A stretch of 19,905 bases of DNA from Pseudomonadota bacterium (GCA_023438325.1 JAEXRB010000266.1:1-19905); one strand, 5' to 3'; positions 1-9,199 are shown, numbered from the stretch's first letter. A program made the numbers and translations. Notes: generated from the sequence alone by a model not told the origin.

Positions 1-2655
1 GGCCAGCACCAGGCCCATGCCGATGGCGCCCGCCAGCCACAATGGCCACTGCTGGCGGCGCGATCCGGCGATCCACGCCACCACGCCCGCGATACTCCAA
101 AGCACCGTGAGCGTGGCCTGTGCGATACCGCTGTCCAGCAGCGCCGGCGACCACGGCAATCCGGCGTAGTGATGCACGCCGCGCAGGCCAGCCAGGCTCA
201 GGAAGGCGAAACCGGCGATCGCGAGCAGCCACGGCGCCTGTTGCGGCATAGCCTTCCACGCCCAACGCGCCGCGACGATGATGCCGATCAGTTGCAGCAG
301 TTCGACAGGATTGAACAGCGGCAAGTACGCCACCGGCGCGACATCGCCCGACAACGCCAGCGATTGCACCCACGCAAGACCCAGCACGATGCCAGCCAGC
401 ACGAACCACGCCCTGGCATGCGCGGCAAACTGCCACCTCAACGGGAACGCGCCCAGTGCCGGCCAGCGTGCCGTCGAGACGGTCACGGCGATCAACGGCA
501 GGATCGCGGCCACGAAAGTCCAGTCTGCGCCCAATCCGGCGTCGCGTGCCAGACGATTCAACGCCAGTCCATAAGCCAGACTCAGCGTGGCGAGAAAAGC
601 GATGTGGCCGAAGCCGATGCCGCGCTGCAACGGCGCACGCAGCAAGGCCAGCGCGACCACGGCCGTGGCAATCCAGGCGAGCCAGTATCCGGCCAGCGGC
701 CAGTGCAGCGCCGAAGGTGCATCGGCTTGCGACGCCAAAGCCAGCGGCAGACTCAGGCCGAGCGCGAGCAGCACGTTCCAGCCCAGACGTGGCCAACGCA
801 AAGCCGCGCGCAACCCGCCCATCACCAGCAACGTGATCGCCGCAAACGCCACCCAGGCCGAGGCCGTGCCGACACCGCCCGAATGCCACGAAAACGTGGC
901 CACATGCTGCTCGATCTCGCGCAACCCGGCCCAGCCCCACCACACCGTTCCAACGATGAAACCCGGCCAGACCCAGATGCGGCCCTTTCCGCCACGTTCG
1001 TACAGCCATGCCACTGCAAACCCACATGCCGACAGCAGCAGCACGCACAGCGCATGCCCGTTCAGCACCAACCATTCGCCATCGGCCGCGTGCCAGCCCC
1101 CATCAAACAGGCTCACGCCGTAGGCCAGCGCGGCCAGGCCTTGCAGCGCGATACCGGCGATCTGCGGCAGCACGCGTTGCTGGCGCAGGCCGAGCCACAC
1201 CAGCGCCACGCCTTCCATGGCCCACGCCGCACAGGTCCAACGTGCCGAGAACGCGAGCGGAATCGCCAGCGTTGCAAAACCCATCGCGAGCGCCCCGAAC
1301 GCTTGCCCCAGCAGCAGCACCTTGCGCACCCGCAGCAGCCAGTACGCCAGCGCGGCGTAAAGCACCGCCACTGCCAGCGCGCTGTAGGCCAGCGCCATCG
1401 GCTGCTGGTGAAGCATCGCCGCCTGCATCGGAAAGGCCAGAAGCGGCGTACCGAACAGCAAGGTGCCATCGACGAAACCCTGCTTTCCTTCCGGCGCACG
1501 CAGCGCATGCAACACCACGATGGCGACGTAGAACAGGAAAAACAGCAGGAGGAACGGCTCGGTACTGGCGAAATATTCCGGCTCGTAATACACCACGCCC
1601 CAGCTCAGCCCGATGGCAAACGTGAAGAAGAACCCGAGCAGGTTCAGCCCGCGCCAATGCCGCAGCCACGCGATGACGAAGACCGCGCCATTGAGCACGG
1701 CATAAAACGAAAACAGTGCAACATGGTTGCCACTGCCGGTGGACAGCAGTACCGGTGCCAGATAACCGCCCAGGAAACCGAGCACCGCCAGCGCCATGGC
1801 GTTCTGCAACACCGCCAGCGCCGCCGCCCCGGCCACCAGGATCAGTACCAAAGCAAATGCAACGCCTGCCGGCAACAACTGATAGAGCCGGTAGGCGGCG
1901 AATAGGGTCAACAGCAACACGCCGATGCCGCCACCTTGCAGGCTCAGGCCAAAGGCCGGGCGCGCGCTGCGATTGCGCCAGCCCCAGACCAAGGCCATCA
2001 GGCCGCCCGCCGCGATCATGGCCAGACGTGCCGGCAAGGACACGCTCACCCAGCCTGCCTCCACCGAATACTTCAGCGCTGCCGCCACGCCGAACAACAG
2101 CACCAGAATACCGATCTTCACTGGCACGTTGCCGGTGAACAGCCATGCCCGGACACGCTCGAAAGCGCGTTCGAAAAGGTTGGGCGGCACCGGCTCGCGC
2201 GGCCATGCGGCAGGCGCCGGCGCGATGGGGCGCTGCGGCGTGGTGGCCACAGGTGCTGCCTTGTCGGGAAGGGGGGCCTCACGCGCCACGGTCGATGCAA
2301 CCTCCGGCGGTTTGCTCCGCCCTTCTTCGTCCATTGCCTGCGGAGGAACGGCAGCGCGTTCCTTCGCAACGGCGGGTTCGACGGCAAAAGGCGCGGCATC
2401 ACCGGCAGCGCCGGAACCCTGCACCGGTGCAAGCGGCGTGTCGGTGCCGGCGCGCTTGGCGGCATCCTGTGCCGCGCGGATGGCGGCCTCGGTACGCAAC
2501 CGGGTTTCCATCGCATCCAGACGTTGCCGCAATGCCTGCAAACGCCCCCATTGCCAGCCCAGCACCACGCCGAATACCAGCCCCAGGAAGACACTTCCTC
2601 CGCCCCCCACGAGTGCGCCGAAAAATGCGCCCAGCAATGCCATCAACCAATGCAT
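1..2655 (-). CDS. DUF2339 multi-pass membrane protein (partial, C-terminus beyond left edge)
   Basis: The minus strand stays open for 885 codons from an ATG at 2655 to the window edge, so the C-terminus is missing. The product starts MHWLMALLGAFFGALVGG, one membrane segment. A short charged stretch follows (QALRQRLDAMETRLRTEAAI, residues about 40-60), then a Pro/Ala-rich linker to about residue 155. From about residue 160 (FTGNVPVKIGILVLLFG) hydrophobic helices continue without a break. The short N-terminal coil, Pro/Ala linker and many helices, with the segment containing GWRNRSARPAFGLSLQGGGIG, are typical of the DUF2339 family, whose function is unknown. A second in-frame ATG lies at 2643; neither has a strong ribosome site, although GGAT stands about 6 bases before the first. 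It is divergent from the M36 protease gene across 167 bases. The family call is firm; no function is proposed. Confidence 0.9.
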   Translation of the reverse strand, partial: MHWLMALLGAFFGALVGGGGSVFLGLVFGVVLGWQWGRLQALRQRLDAMETRLRTEAAIRAAQDAAKRAGTDTPLAPVQGSGAAGDAAPFAVEPAVAKERAAVPPQAMDEEGRSKPPEVASTVAREAPLPDKAAPVATTPQRPIAPAPAAWPREPVPPNLFERAFERVRAWLFTGNVPVKIGILVLLFGVAAALKYSVEAGWVSVSLPARLAMIAAGGLMALVWGWRNRSARPAFGLSLQGGGIGVLLLTLFAAYRLYQLLPAGVAFALVLILVAGAAALAVLQNAMALAVLGFLGGYLAPVLLSTGSGNHVALFSFYAVLNGAVFVIAWLRHWRGLNLLGFFFTFAIGLSWGVVYYEPEYFASTEPFLLLFFLFYVAIVVLHALRAPEGKQGFVDGTLLFGTPLLAFPMQAAMLHQQPMALAYSALAVAVLYAALAYWLLRVRKVLLLGQAFGALAMGFATLAIPLAFSARWTCAAWAMEGVALVWLGLRQQRVLPQIAGIALQGLAALAYGVSLFDGGWHAADGEWLVLNGHALCVLLLSACGFAVAWLYERGGKGRIWVWPGFIVGTVWWGWAGLREIEQHVATFSWHSGGVGTASAWVAFAAITLLVMGGLRAALRWPRLGWNVLLALGLSLPLALASQADAPSALHWPLAGYWLAWIATAVVALALLRAPLQRGIGFGHIAFLATLSLAYGLALNRLARDAGLGADWTFVAAILPLIAVTVSTARWPALGAFPLRWQFAAHARAWFVLAGIVLGLAWVQSLALSGDVAPVAYLPLFNPVELLQLIGIIVAARWAWKAMPQQAPWLLAIAGFAFLSLAGLRGVHHYAGLPWSPALLDSGIAQATLTVLWSIAGVVAWIAGSRRQQWPLWLAGAIGMGLVLA

Positions 2656-2743
2656 GAGTGATCCGCGCTGCAGACAGGAGGCGACAGTATGGCGTGGGGC
2701 GGCGACATTTTTCCCGCCACAACGCAGCCCTCGTCATCGTGCG

Positions 2744-2749
2744 TATACT
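2744..2749 (+). promoter_or_regulatory. Possible -10 box of the M36 protease gene
   Basis: TATACT lies 73 bases upstream of the protease ATG in the divergent intergenic region and fits a sigma-70 -10 box. No good -35 is visible at 16-18 bases. A small hairpin follows at 2755-2769 (GCTCTC, loop GGG, GAGAGC), which would sit in the transcript leader. The embedded GTATAC is palindromic and could also be read on the other strand. Confidence 0.3.
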
Positions 2750-2822
2750 CGGCCGCTCTCGGGGAGAGCCTGCCAGCGCGTGGGTGCCGGCTGTCCAAAC
2801 AACCATCTGATCGGGGAAGTCC

Positions 2823-5800
2823 ATGTTCCAAGCCAAGCGTGCCGCACTGACGTGCGCCATTGCAGTTTTGTTGTCGTTTTCCGGCACATCCATCGCGCAG
2901 GAACCAACGCTGTTCCTGACCGGAACCGCATCCGGATCGCCGCAGTCCATCGCCGAGGATTACCTGAAGGGCGATGGCGCCGCGCGTTTCGGGTTGCAGG
3001 CATCCGATCTTGAGTACGTGCTCGAAGAAAGCACCTACCGCAGCGAACACACCGGGGTCAGCCACGTCTTCTTCAACCAGTTCGTCCATGGCGTGCCGGT
3101 GTATCGCGGCGTGGTGCAGATCAACGTGATGCCCGATGGGCGCGTGCTGAACGCATCCAGCCATTTCCAGCCCGATGCCCTGCAACGTGCCAACGCACCC
3201 GTGCCGACACTGAGCGCCGCCGATGCGGTGCGCGCTGCAGCGCGGGACATGGGGTATTCCGCCTTCCAGCCTGCCGCATTGCCGGCACGCGCCGGTGACG
3301 ACGATCGCCAGGCCTTCGCCGGCGGCGTGCTCTCCGCCGAGGACATCAAGGCCCGGCTGGTCTACGAACCGCACCAAGGCGAGCTGCGCCTGGCCTGGCA
3401 GTTCGTGGTGGATCGTTTCGAACGCGAATCCAAGTTGCTCGATCTGCGTTACGACGCTGCGACAGGTGAATTGCTGGGCAGCGATAATTACGTGCACGAG
3501 CTGGACGACAAACACCCCCGCCATGCCAGCGCCGGCGTGAAGGCCGCCGGCCACGGGGTTGTCTATCGCGTTTCCCCGCTCGGTCAGGAAAGCCCGGCGC
3601 ATCCGGGTGTCGGACATGCACTGGTAAGCGATCCGCACGTCGAAAGTGCCTCACCCTACGGCTGGCACGACACGCGCAACAATCCGCCTGCCGGGCAACC
3701 GCAGTACCTGGTCACGCACGGCAACAATGCGCGGGCGCAGTGGGATCTGCAAGGTACCCACGTCAACAGCGACTCGGCGCGTCCACTCGGCGTCTGGAAT
3801 GCCGGCAGCAATACGCTGTCGTTCGATTTTCCATGGGTGGAATCGCAAGCGCCCGACAGCACCACCAACCGCGTTGCCTCGACCGTCAACCTGTTCTACT
3901 GGAACAACATCATCCACGACGTGCTCTACCAGTACGGCTTCGATGAAGCGTCGGGCAACTTCCAGTTCAACAACTACACCGGTGCGCCGGGCGCCAACGA
4001 CGGCGTGATCGCCGATGCACTCGATGGCTCCCAAGCCGCCACACCGAGCGTCAACAACGCCAACTTTTCCACCCCGACAGACGGCAACTCGGGCCGCATG
4101 CAGATGTTCCGCTGGACTTCGCCCTCGGGCCTGCGCGTGTTGCAGCCCTATCAAACCGACTATGCCGCGCTGGTCGGTGGCTTTGGTGGCGCCCTTGTGC
4201 CCAACCAGACCGGCCAGTTGTTGCCGGCCAACGACGGCTCCGCGAATCCGGATACCGCCGTGCAAGGCTGTGGCACGACTTGGGCAAACGCCGCGCAGAT
4301 GGCCGGCAAAGTGGCGCTCATCCAGCGTGGTGTATGCGAATTCGGAGTCAAGGCGCTCAACGCCCAGAACGCGGGCGCTATCGCGGCGGTCATCTACAAC
4401 AACCAAAACGACGAACCCATCAGCATGGGCGGCGGCGTGTCTGGTGGTAGCGTCACCATTCCGGTCATCTCCATCGGCCAATCGCAAGGTGACGCACTGC
4501 GTACTGCGGCGCAGACCGATACGGTGCAGGTGCAGTTCCTCGGCACCTTGCTGGCCGACCGCGACAGCGATTTCGATGCCGGCATCATCGCCCACGAATA
4601 CGGCCACGGCGTGTCCTATCGCCTGACCGGCGGGCGTACCACCAACTGCATGACCGGCGACGAGCAGCAAGGCGAAGGCTGGAGCGACTTCTTCGCGCTG
4701 ATGTTCACCATGACCGACGACGTGTGCACGCTGCCGCGTGGCGTGGGCACCTATTCCACGTTCCAGGCCCCCACCGGGCCGGGCATCCGCAACTATCCCT
4801 ACAGCCCGGACATGAACGTCAATCCGTTCACCTTTGCCAGCATTGCCGACCCGGCCCTCTCCGTGCCGCATGGCGTGGGCTCGGTGTGGAACACGATGCT
4901 GTGGGACATGAGCTGCAAACTGATGGATCGCTACGGCTACGAGCCGGACATCTACAGCCGCGGCGGCGGCAACGGCATGGCGATGCAGTTGGTGATCGAT
5001 GGATTGAAACTCCAGGGTTGCTACCCGCAGTTCGTCAAGTCGCGTGATGCCATCATCGCGGCGGATGCCGCATTGGCCGCCGTCCCCGGCACCGATTACC
5101 TGACCAACCGCTGCATCATCTGGCACGCCTTCGCCCGGCGTGGCGTGGGTCAGGGCGCAAGCAGCGGCAGCTACACCTCGCGCACCGACCAGACCACCAG
5201 CACCACGGTGCCGGCAGACTGCGTGAGTTTCAACGTGACAGCCAGCGCCGGCACGGGTGGCAGCATCTCGCCGGCAGGTTCGCAGACCGCCGCGTTCGAG
5301 GACGTGCTGAGCTTCCAGATCACGCCGCAACCGGGTTTCGTGATCGCTTCGGTGGAAGGCTGCGAAGGTGTGCTGATCGACGATGAGTTCGTGACCTTGC
5401 CGATCGTGCGCGCCTGCAGCGTGACCGCGACTTTCGAGGCAGACGGCGGACCGGTCAACCACGCCGTCACGCCCGTGGTCGTCGGCAACGGCAGCATCGA
5501 TCCGGCGACGGTGCAACACGTGCCGCATGGCCAGACCACGAGCTTCGTGCTGGCAGCGGCGGCCCATCACCATCTGGTGGATGCAACCGGCTGCGGTGGT
5601 GCGGTGGCAAACGATCTCTACACCACGGCAGCGATCACGGGCGACTGCACCGTGACGGCCACCTTCGCCATCGATCGCCATGTCATCAGCACCGTGGTCG
5701 GTACCGGCGGCAACATCGCTCCCGCAGGCCCGTTCAATGCCGATCACGGCAGCCAGCCGGCCATCGTGTTGACGCCGAATGCAGGCTTTGCGGTGGCTTC

Positions 5801-5936
5801 GGCAAGCGGTTGCGGCGGCAACCTTTCGGGCAACACCTACACCTTGGCGCCGGTTTCTGCCGATTGCACGGTGGAAGTGATGTTCCAACTGGTCGAACCC
5901 GCGATTTTCAGTGACGGCTTCGAGTCGCTCGACTGA
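2823..5936 (+). CDS. Secreted M36 (fungalysin-type) zinc metalloprotease with PA insert and C-terminal repeats
   Basis: 1037 residues. The ATG has GGGGAAG just upstream. Residues 1-25 are a Sec signal peptide with likely cleavage at SIA|QE. An FTP-type propeptide domain (about 58-118) and a PepSY-like region (about 130-225) follow; in the M36 family these act as a chaperone and inhibitor that is removed on activation. The catalytic zinc motif is HEYGH (His591, Glu592, His595), with the third ligand in GEGWSD (Glu618). A protease-associated (PA) domain, recognisable by GKVALIQRGVCEFGVKAL, is inserted at about 445-575, before the zinc motif. Three repeats of about 75 residues (about 803-1024, InlB-B-like bacterial repeat type) each carry two Cys exactly 18 apart. 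The protein ends PAIFSDGFESLD. It most likely degrades extracellular protein. M36 with PA insert is well supported; the role of the tail is inference. Confidence 0.95.
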   Translation: MFQAKRAALTCAIAVLLSFSGTSIAQEPTLFLTGTASGSPQSIAEDYLKGDGAARFGLQASDLEYVLEESTYRSEHTGVSHVFFNQFVHGVPVYRGVVQINVMPDGRVLNASSHFQPDALQRANAPVPTLSAADAVRAAARDMGYSAFQPAALPARAGDDDRQAFAGGVLSAEDIKARLVYEPHQGELRLAWQFVVDRFERESKLLDLRYDAATGELLGSDNYVHELDDKHPRHASAGVKAAGHGVVYRVSPLGQESPAHPGVGHALVSDPHVESASPYGWHDTRNNPPAGQPQYLVTHGNNARAQWDLQGTHVNSDSARPLGVWNAGSNTLSFDFPWVESQAPDSTTNRVASTVNLFYWNNIIHDVLYQYGFDEASGNFQFNNYTGAPGANDGVIADALDGSQAATPSVNNANFSTPTDGNSGRMQMFRWTSPSGLRVLQPYQTDYAALVGGFGGALVPNQTGQLLPANDGSANPDTAVQGCGTTWANAAQMAGKVALIQRGVCEFGVKALNAQNAGAIAAVIYNNQNDEPISMGGGVSGGSVTIPVISIGQSQGDALRTAAQTDTVQVQFLGTLLADRDSDFDAGIIAHEYGHGVSYRLTGGRTTNCMTGDEQQGEGWSDFFALMFTMTDDVCTLPRGVGTYSTFQAPTGPGIRNYPYSPDMNVNPFTFASIADPALSVPHGVGSVWNTMLWDMSCKLMDRYGYEPDIYSRGGGNGMAMQLVIDGLKLQGCYPQFVKSRDAIIAADAALAAVPGTDYLTNRCIIWHAFARRGVGQGASSGSYTSRTDQTTSTTVPADCVSFNVTASAGTGGSISPAGSQTAAFEDVLSFQITPQPGFVIASVEGCEGVLIDDEFVTLPIVRACSVTATFEADGGPVNHAVTPVVVGNGSIDPATVQHVPHGQTTSFVLAAAAHHHLVDATGCGGAVANDLYTTAAITGDCTVTATFAIDRHVISTVVGTGGNIAPAGPFNADHGSQPAIVLTPNAGFAVASASGCGGNLSGNTYTLAPVSADCTVEVMFQLVEPAIFSDGFESLD
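5225..5897 (+). repeat. Three tandem protein-level repeats at the C-terminus of the M36 protease
   Basis: The repeats start near residues 803, 878 and 951. Each follows the pattern G-x-G-G/N-x-I-x-P-A, then a GC(E/G)G turn, then C-(S/T)-V-T/E-(A/V)-(T/M)-F. The Cys pairs are 847/865, 924/942 and 997/1015, always 18 apart, and could form one disulfide per repeat. The DNA is divergent between copies, so this is an old protein repeat and not a recent DNA duplication. Confidence 0.8.
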
Positions 5937-5960
5937 ATCATTGTCGCCATACGGGTTTCA

Positions 5961-5985
5961 CGAGGGGCCGCACTGCGGCCCCTCG
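5961..5985 (+). terminator. Intrinsic terminator after the M36 protease gene
   Basis: A perfect 11-bp stem, CGAGGGGCCGC / GCGGCCCCTCG, with an ACT loop starts 24 bases after the protease stop and is followed by TCTTTTCC. The T-run is on the plus-strand side only, so it mainly ends the protease transcript. It may hinder read-through from the convergent DUF1501 gene, which stops at 6006. Confidence 0.85.
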
Positions 5986-6005
5986 TCTTTTCCGCTGCCG
6001 GATGA

Positions 6006-7469
6006 TCAGCCCGGCAGCATGAAGCCCAGATTGCGGTGGGTGCCGATGTAGCCGCCGCTGGCCGGGCCGAACATTGGATTCGAGCCGGCAAGGCTCGGCA
6101 GGATCAGGTCGATGTTCGCCTCCGACACGCCGAACCAGCGCGCCAGCGTGGCGGCGTATTGATCCGTTGCCAGCGCCGGGATGATCTGGCCCCAGCCGGC
6201 GTCATCGTTGCCGGCCGAAACCAGACCCGGCATCTGCCCGTAGATGTCCCGCCCGCGCACAGCATCGCCGATGACGAAATGCTCGCCGCCCCAGCCATGA
6301 TCGGTACCGTCGCCATTGGCGGTCATGGTGCGTCCGAAATCCGAGGCGGTGAATGTGGTGACTTGTTCGGATACACCCAGCTCCACGGTCAGGTCGTAGA
6401 ACATCTTCAATGCCAGCGACAACGCCCGCATCAGGTCGCCATGATCGGCCAGCAGGCGATCATGGAAATCGAACCCGCCGATGGAAACATAGAACACCTG
6501 CCGACGCTGACCGAGCGTGGCGCGTGCAGCAATCAGCGTGGCCACCATGCGCAACTGCGCAAGGAGGCTGTTGAAGCCGCCGAGGATGCTGCCGTTGCCG
6601 GTGGAAAATCCGCCGGGAAGTGAGGTGGAGAAAGGCGGTACCGCATCGATGGCAGCGCGCACGTCGCCGTAGAGATCGATCGAGCGGCGCTGTATCCCGG
6701 CCATGGCGCGTTCGAGGATGTGGCTTTGATGCTGGTTCAGCAGCGCATCGATGGCGGCGCGCCGCGATGCGTGGTATTCGCCGTAATAGCCATCGCGCTG
6801 TACCGGGCCATTGCTGCCCACGCTGTACGGTTGCACCGTGTCGCCGGTCTGGAACACGTTCTGCCCGGCCAATGACAGGCTCATCGGCAATTGCGTGTTG
6901 GCGTTCTGCGACTGCAGAAGATCGGCGATGCGCCCGCCCCAGCCGATCTTGCGGGTCACGTCCGGGCGTGAGGTCTGCCAGAACACGGTTTGATCGGAAT
7001 GCGAGAAAAGCTGCGGCGGCACATCGACCAAGCCGGCCTGATAGGCACTGCGCGTGACCGGCTCGATCAGCGTGCCGACATTGGCAACCACCGCACAACG
7101 TCCGCTGTTGAACAGGCCGGCGATCTCAGGCATCGATGGGTGCAGCGCGTACAGGCGCCCACCCGAGGGCGATGTGAGCGGATTCAGATGCGTGGCTGCG
7201 GTGAGATGAGCCAGCGGCAGCGAAAGGTTGGGACGCACGGCGTGGTACAGCGCATGCGTGGCGGCATCACGCGGAATCACGGTATTGACGTTGTCGTTGC
7301 CGCCGTTGAGGAACACGCAGACCAACGCCTTGTAGTCGCTGCCCTTGGCGATGGCCGAGGAATCCAGCGCTGCGGCCTGGGCCAGACGCAACTGGCCGAA
7401 CTGCGAGAACAGGCCGGCACCGCCCAGCGAGGCCAGCAGGGTGCGGGAAATCAGGTCGCGGCGCTTCAT
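6006..7469 (-). CDS. DUF1501 exported protein (alkaline-phosphatase-like fold family)
   Basis: 487 residues. The N-terminus MKRRDLISR is a twin-arginine motif, followed by a hydrophobic stretch and an Ala-rich end (LAQAAA), so Tat export is likely. Family hallmarks are VFLNGGNDNVNTVIP near residue 55, LHPSMPEI, FSHSDQTVFWQ near 155, SDFGRT near 375 and GTDHGWGG near 390. The last two correspond to conserved motifs of DUF1501, which is related to the sulfatase/alkaline phosphatase fold. The substrate is unknown. Its ATG overlaps the DUF1800 stop as ATGA (7466-7469), so the two are translationally coupled. DUF1800-DUF1501 pairs are common in bacteria and the products are thought to act together outside the cytoplasm. 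The reading frame stays open upstream into DUF1800, but that part is antisense-like and the Tat motif fixes the start. Confidence 0.93.
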   Translation of the reverse strand: MKRRDLISRTLLASLGGAGLFSQFGQLRLAQAAALDSSAIAKGSDYKALVCVFLNGGNDNVNTVIPRDAATHALYHAVRPNLSLPLAHLTAATHLNPLTSPSGGRLYALHPSMPEIAGLFNSGRCAVVANVGTLIEPVTRSAYQAGLVDVPPQLFSHSDQTVFWQTSRPDVTRKIGWGGRIADLLQSQNANTQLPMSLSLAGQNVFQTGDTVQPYSVGSNGPVQRDGYYGEYHASRRAAIDALLNQHQSHILERAMAGIQRRSIDLYGDVRAAIDAVPPFSTSLPGGFSTGNGSILGGFNSLLAQLRMVATLIAARATLGQRRQVFYVSIGGFDFHDRLLADHGDLMRALSLALKMFYDLTVELGVSEQVTTFTASDFGRTMTANGDGTDHGWGGEHFVIGDAVRGRDIYGQMPGLVSAGNDDAGWGQIIPALATDQYAATLARWFGVSEANIDLILPSLAGSNPMFGPASGGYIGTHRNLGFMLPG

Positions 7470-9199
7470 TTCTGCACCATGTATTCGGGCGAGGTCATGA
7501 TCAGATGCACCGCGCCCCAGACCCGGTTCCGCGCCCCGTTCGTGCCGACGGGATCGATCCCGTTCAGATGGGCCACCAGCACGTTGCGCATGTGCGCGGA
7601 CATTTGCCCGTTCATCAGCAGCACGTCGAGCGTGTCGAGCAAGGTTTCGGGATTGGCGGCCTGCGCGTAGTACGGGGTGAAGTCGAGCAGGATGCGGCAT
7701 ACCTGCCAGGTGGCGCAGTCGCCTTCCGGGTCCGACGCGAACGGCGAGCCGATGTGCTCGCGTTCGGTCTGGTTCCAGAAACGGTTGGCCGTCATCGTGA
7801 CCAGCGTCTCGTTGATGATCTGGGTTTCCGGCGCATACAGCCCCGCCGCCGCCACCGCGCCGGGCAGCTGGTAATCGGGCTGGAAGAAGTTGAACACCGA
7901 ACGCGAGCGATTGGGCGCCTGGCCGAAGTCGAATTCCGGGTTCCAATCGCTGTAGCGGTTGTTGATCGAAACGGCCTGAAACGCCCGCCACAGGTGACTC
8001 TGCCGCAGCAGCGGTTCGCGCACCTTGCCGAAGATGGTGGGTTGGGTGATGTGCCCGGCGCGGGCTTCCGGATCGAGCAGGATGGCACGTACCAGCGCGG
8101 CCATATCGCCGCGCGCGCCGGCACCGTTGTCGTTGAAGACCGCCGTCATGCGGCCGATGTAGGACGGCGACGGATTGCTGGTGACCAAGTGCTGGATCAG
8201 CCGGCGTGCGATGAACGGGCCGACGTTGGGATGGTTGGCGATGTTGTCCAGCGCGAAGGCGAGATTGGATTCGGGCGTGCCACCTGTCGGGCGCGGCACA
8301 TCGCCGAGCAACACGTTGTTGTCCGGATCGCCATCCGGCTCGGTGTGGTGGAAGGCAGGGAACGATTGCATCGGCAGTGCCCACGCCACCGGGAACGGAT
8401 ATCCCACGTAGCACCACTCGAAATCGGTGCAGTTGTTCATGACCGGATCGTTGCCGTAATTCCAGCCGGTGAAGATGTGCGCAAACGTCTTCACGTTGAA
8501 CTGGCTGTAGGACGGCACCGGCGCCCCACCCTGCATCACCGGCGTGCCATCGGGATTGAGCAGCACCAGGCCGATGGAAAACAGTTGCAGGATCTCGCGT
8601 GCGTAGTTCTCGTCCGGACGGATCGTGCCGGTGGCATCGGGCGGGCGGTTGCCGCGCATCGACAGGTAATCGCCCATGGCCGGCGCCAACGTCACCGCTT
8701 CGAGCAGGTCGCGGTAATTGCCGAAGGCGTGCTCGATCAAGGTGTCGTAGTAGTGCCCGGTGGCATAGGGGCTGTGGATCACGTCGCTGGCTTCGGACAC
8801 CACGAAAATCTGGCTCAGCGCAAAGGCCACGCGCTGACGCAGTTGATCCGGTGCAAGCAATGCGTTCTGCCACCAGATTTCCAGCCGGGCGTTGTTGTAG
8901 ACCGGCTCACCGAGCGAATCGATGTGGTTCAGGTACGGCACCATGGACGAAGGCGGGGTCGCAAGTTGCTCATCTATCCATGCTGCATAGCCGCTCAGAC
9001 TGCGCAGATGTGCAATCTCGGCAGGCGTGGGACCGAACGTGGCCTGAGTCAGGAAGCGTGCGGCTTCGGCATCACTCCTGGCCACATCAAATGCCTCGAA
9101 GCCATCTTCGGATATCAGCTCAGCCTGCACGGTGGCGAACGGAATCAGGACAAGCAGCCCGAGGGCAAGGTTGCGCAGGTGTATCGGGAAGGCGGGCAT
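7466..9199 (-). CDS. DUF1800 exported protein, partner of DUF1501
   Basis: 577 residues from the ATG at 9199. A GTG three codons upstream (9208) is an alternative; neither has a clear Shine-Dalgarno sequence. Residues 1-26 are a Sec signal peptide ending TVQA. The mature protein starts ELISEDGFEAFD and then enters the family region at DAEAARFLTQATFGPTPAEI. Other DUF1800 hallmarks are RQRVAFALSQIFVVSE, an ENYAREILQLFSIGL segment, FTGWNYGND, GGTPESNLAFALDNIANHPN with PFIARRLIQHLVTSNPSP, and MAALVRAILLDPEAR. The domain is a helical repeat of unknown biochemical function, usually encoded before a DUF1501 gene as it is here. The acidic DGFE segment at the mature N-terminus is unusual for the family and resembles the C-terminal tail of the neighbouring M36 protease. 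Confidence 0.93.
   Translation of the reverse strand: MPAFPIHLRNLALGLLVLIPFATVQAELISEDGFEAFDVARSDAEAARFLTQATFGPTPAEIAHLRSLSGYAAWIDEQLATPPSSMVPYLNHIDSLGEPVYNNARLEIWWQNALLAPDQLRQRVAFALSQIFVVSEASDVIHSPYATGHYYDTLIEHAFGNYRDLLEAVTLAPAMGDYLSMRGNRPPDATGTIRPDENYAREILQLFSIGLVLLNPDGTPVMQGGAPVPSYSQFNVKTFAHIFTGWNYGNDPVMNNCTDFEWCYVGYPFPVAWALPMQSFPAFHHTEPDGDPDNNVLLGDVPRPTGGTPESNLAFALDNIANHPNVGPFIARRLIQHLVTSNPSPSYIGRMTAVFNDNGAGARGDMAALVRAILLDPEARAGHITQPTIFGKVREPLLRQSHLWRAFQAVSINNRYSDWNPEFDFGQAPNRSRSVFNFFQPDYQLPGAVAAAGLYAPETQIINETLVTMTANRFWNQTEREHIGSPFASDPEGDCATWQVCRILLDFTPYYAQAANPETLLDTLDVLLMNGQMSAHMRNVLVAHLNGIDPVGTNGARNRVWGAVHLIMTSPEYMVQK

Noticed and set aside
169..1905. Long plus-strand open frame (about 578 codons) opposite DUF2339
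   Set aside because: Its product is rich in Gln, Arg and His with low complexity, a common antisense artefact in GC-rich DNA; the minus strand gives a clear membrane protein.
3651..5888. Minus-strand open frame of 745 codons inside the M36 gene
   Set aside because: Antisense shadow; the plus strand carries intact protease domains and catalytic motifs.
5955..5963. parS-like half site (GTTTCACG)
   Set aside because: Only one arm matches; the other arm is the start of the terminator stem. Similar lone half sites lie inside hemB near 13087 and 13427.
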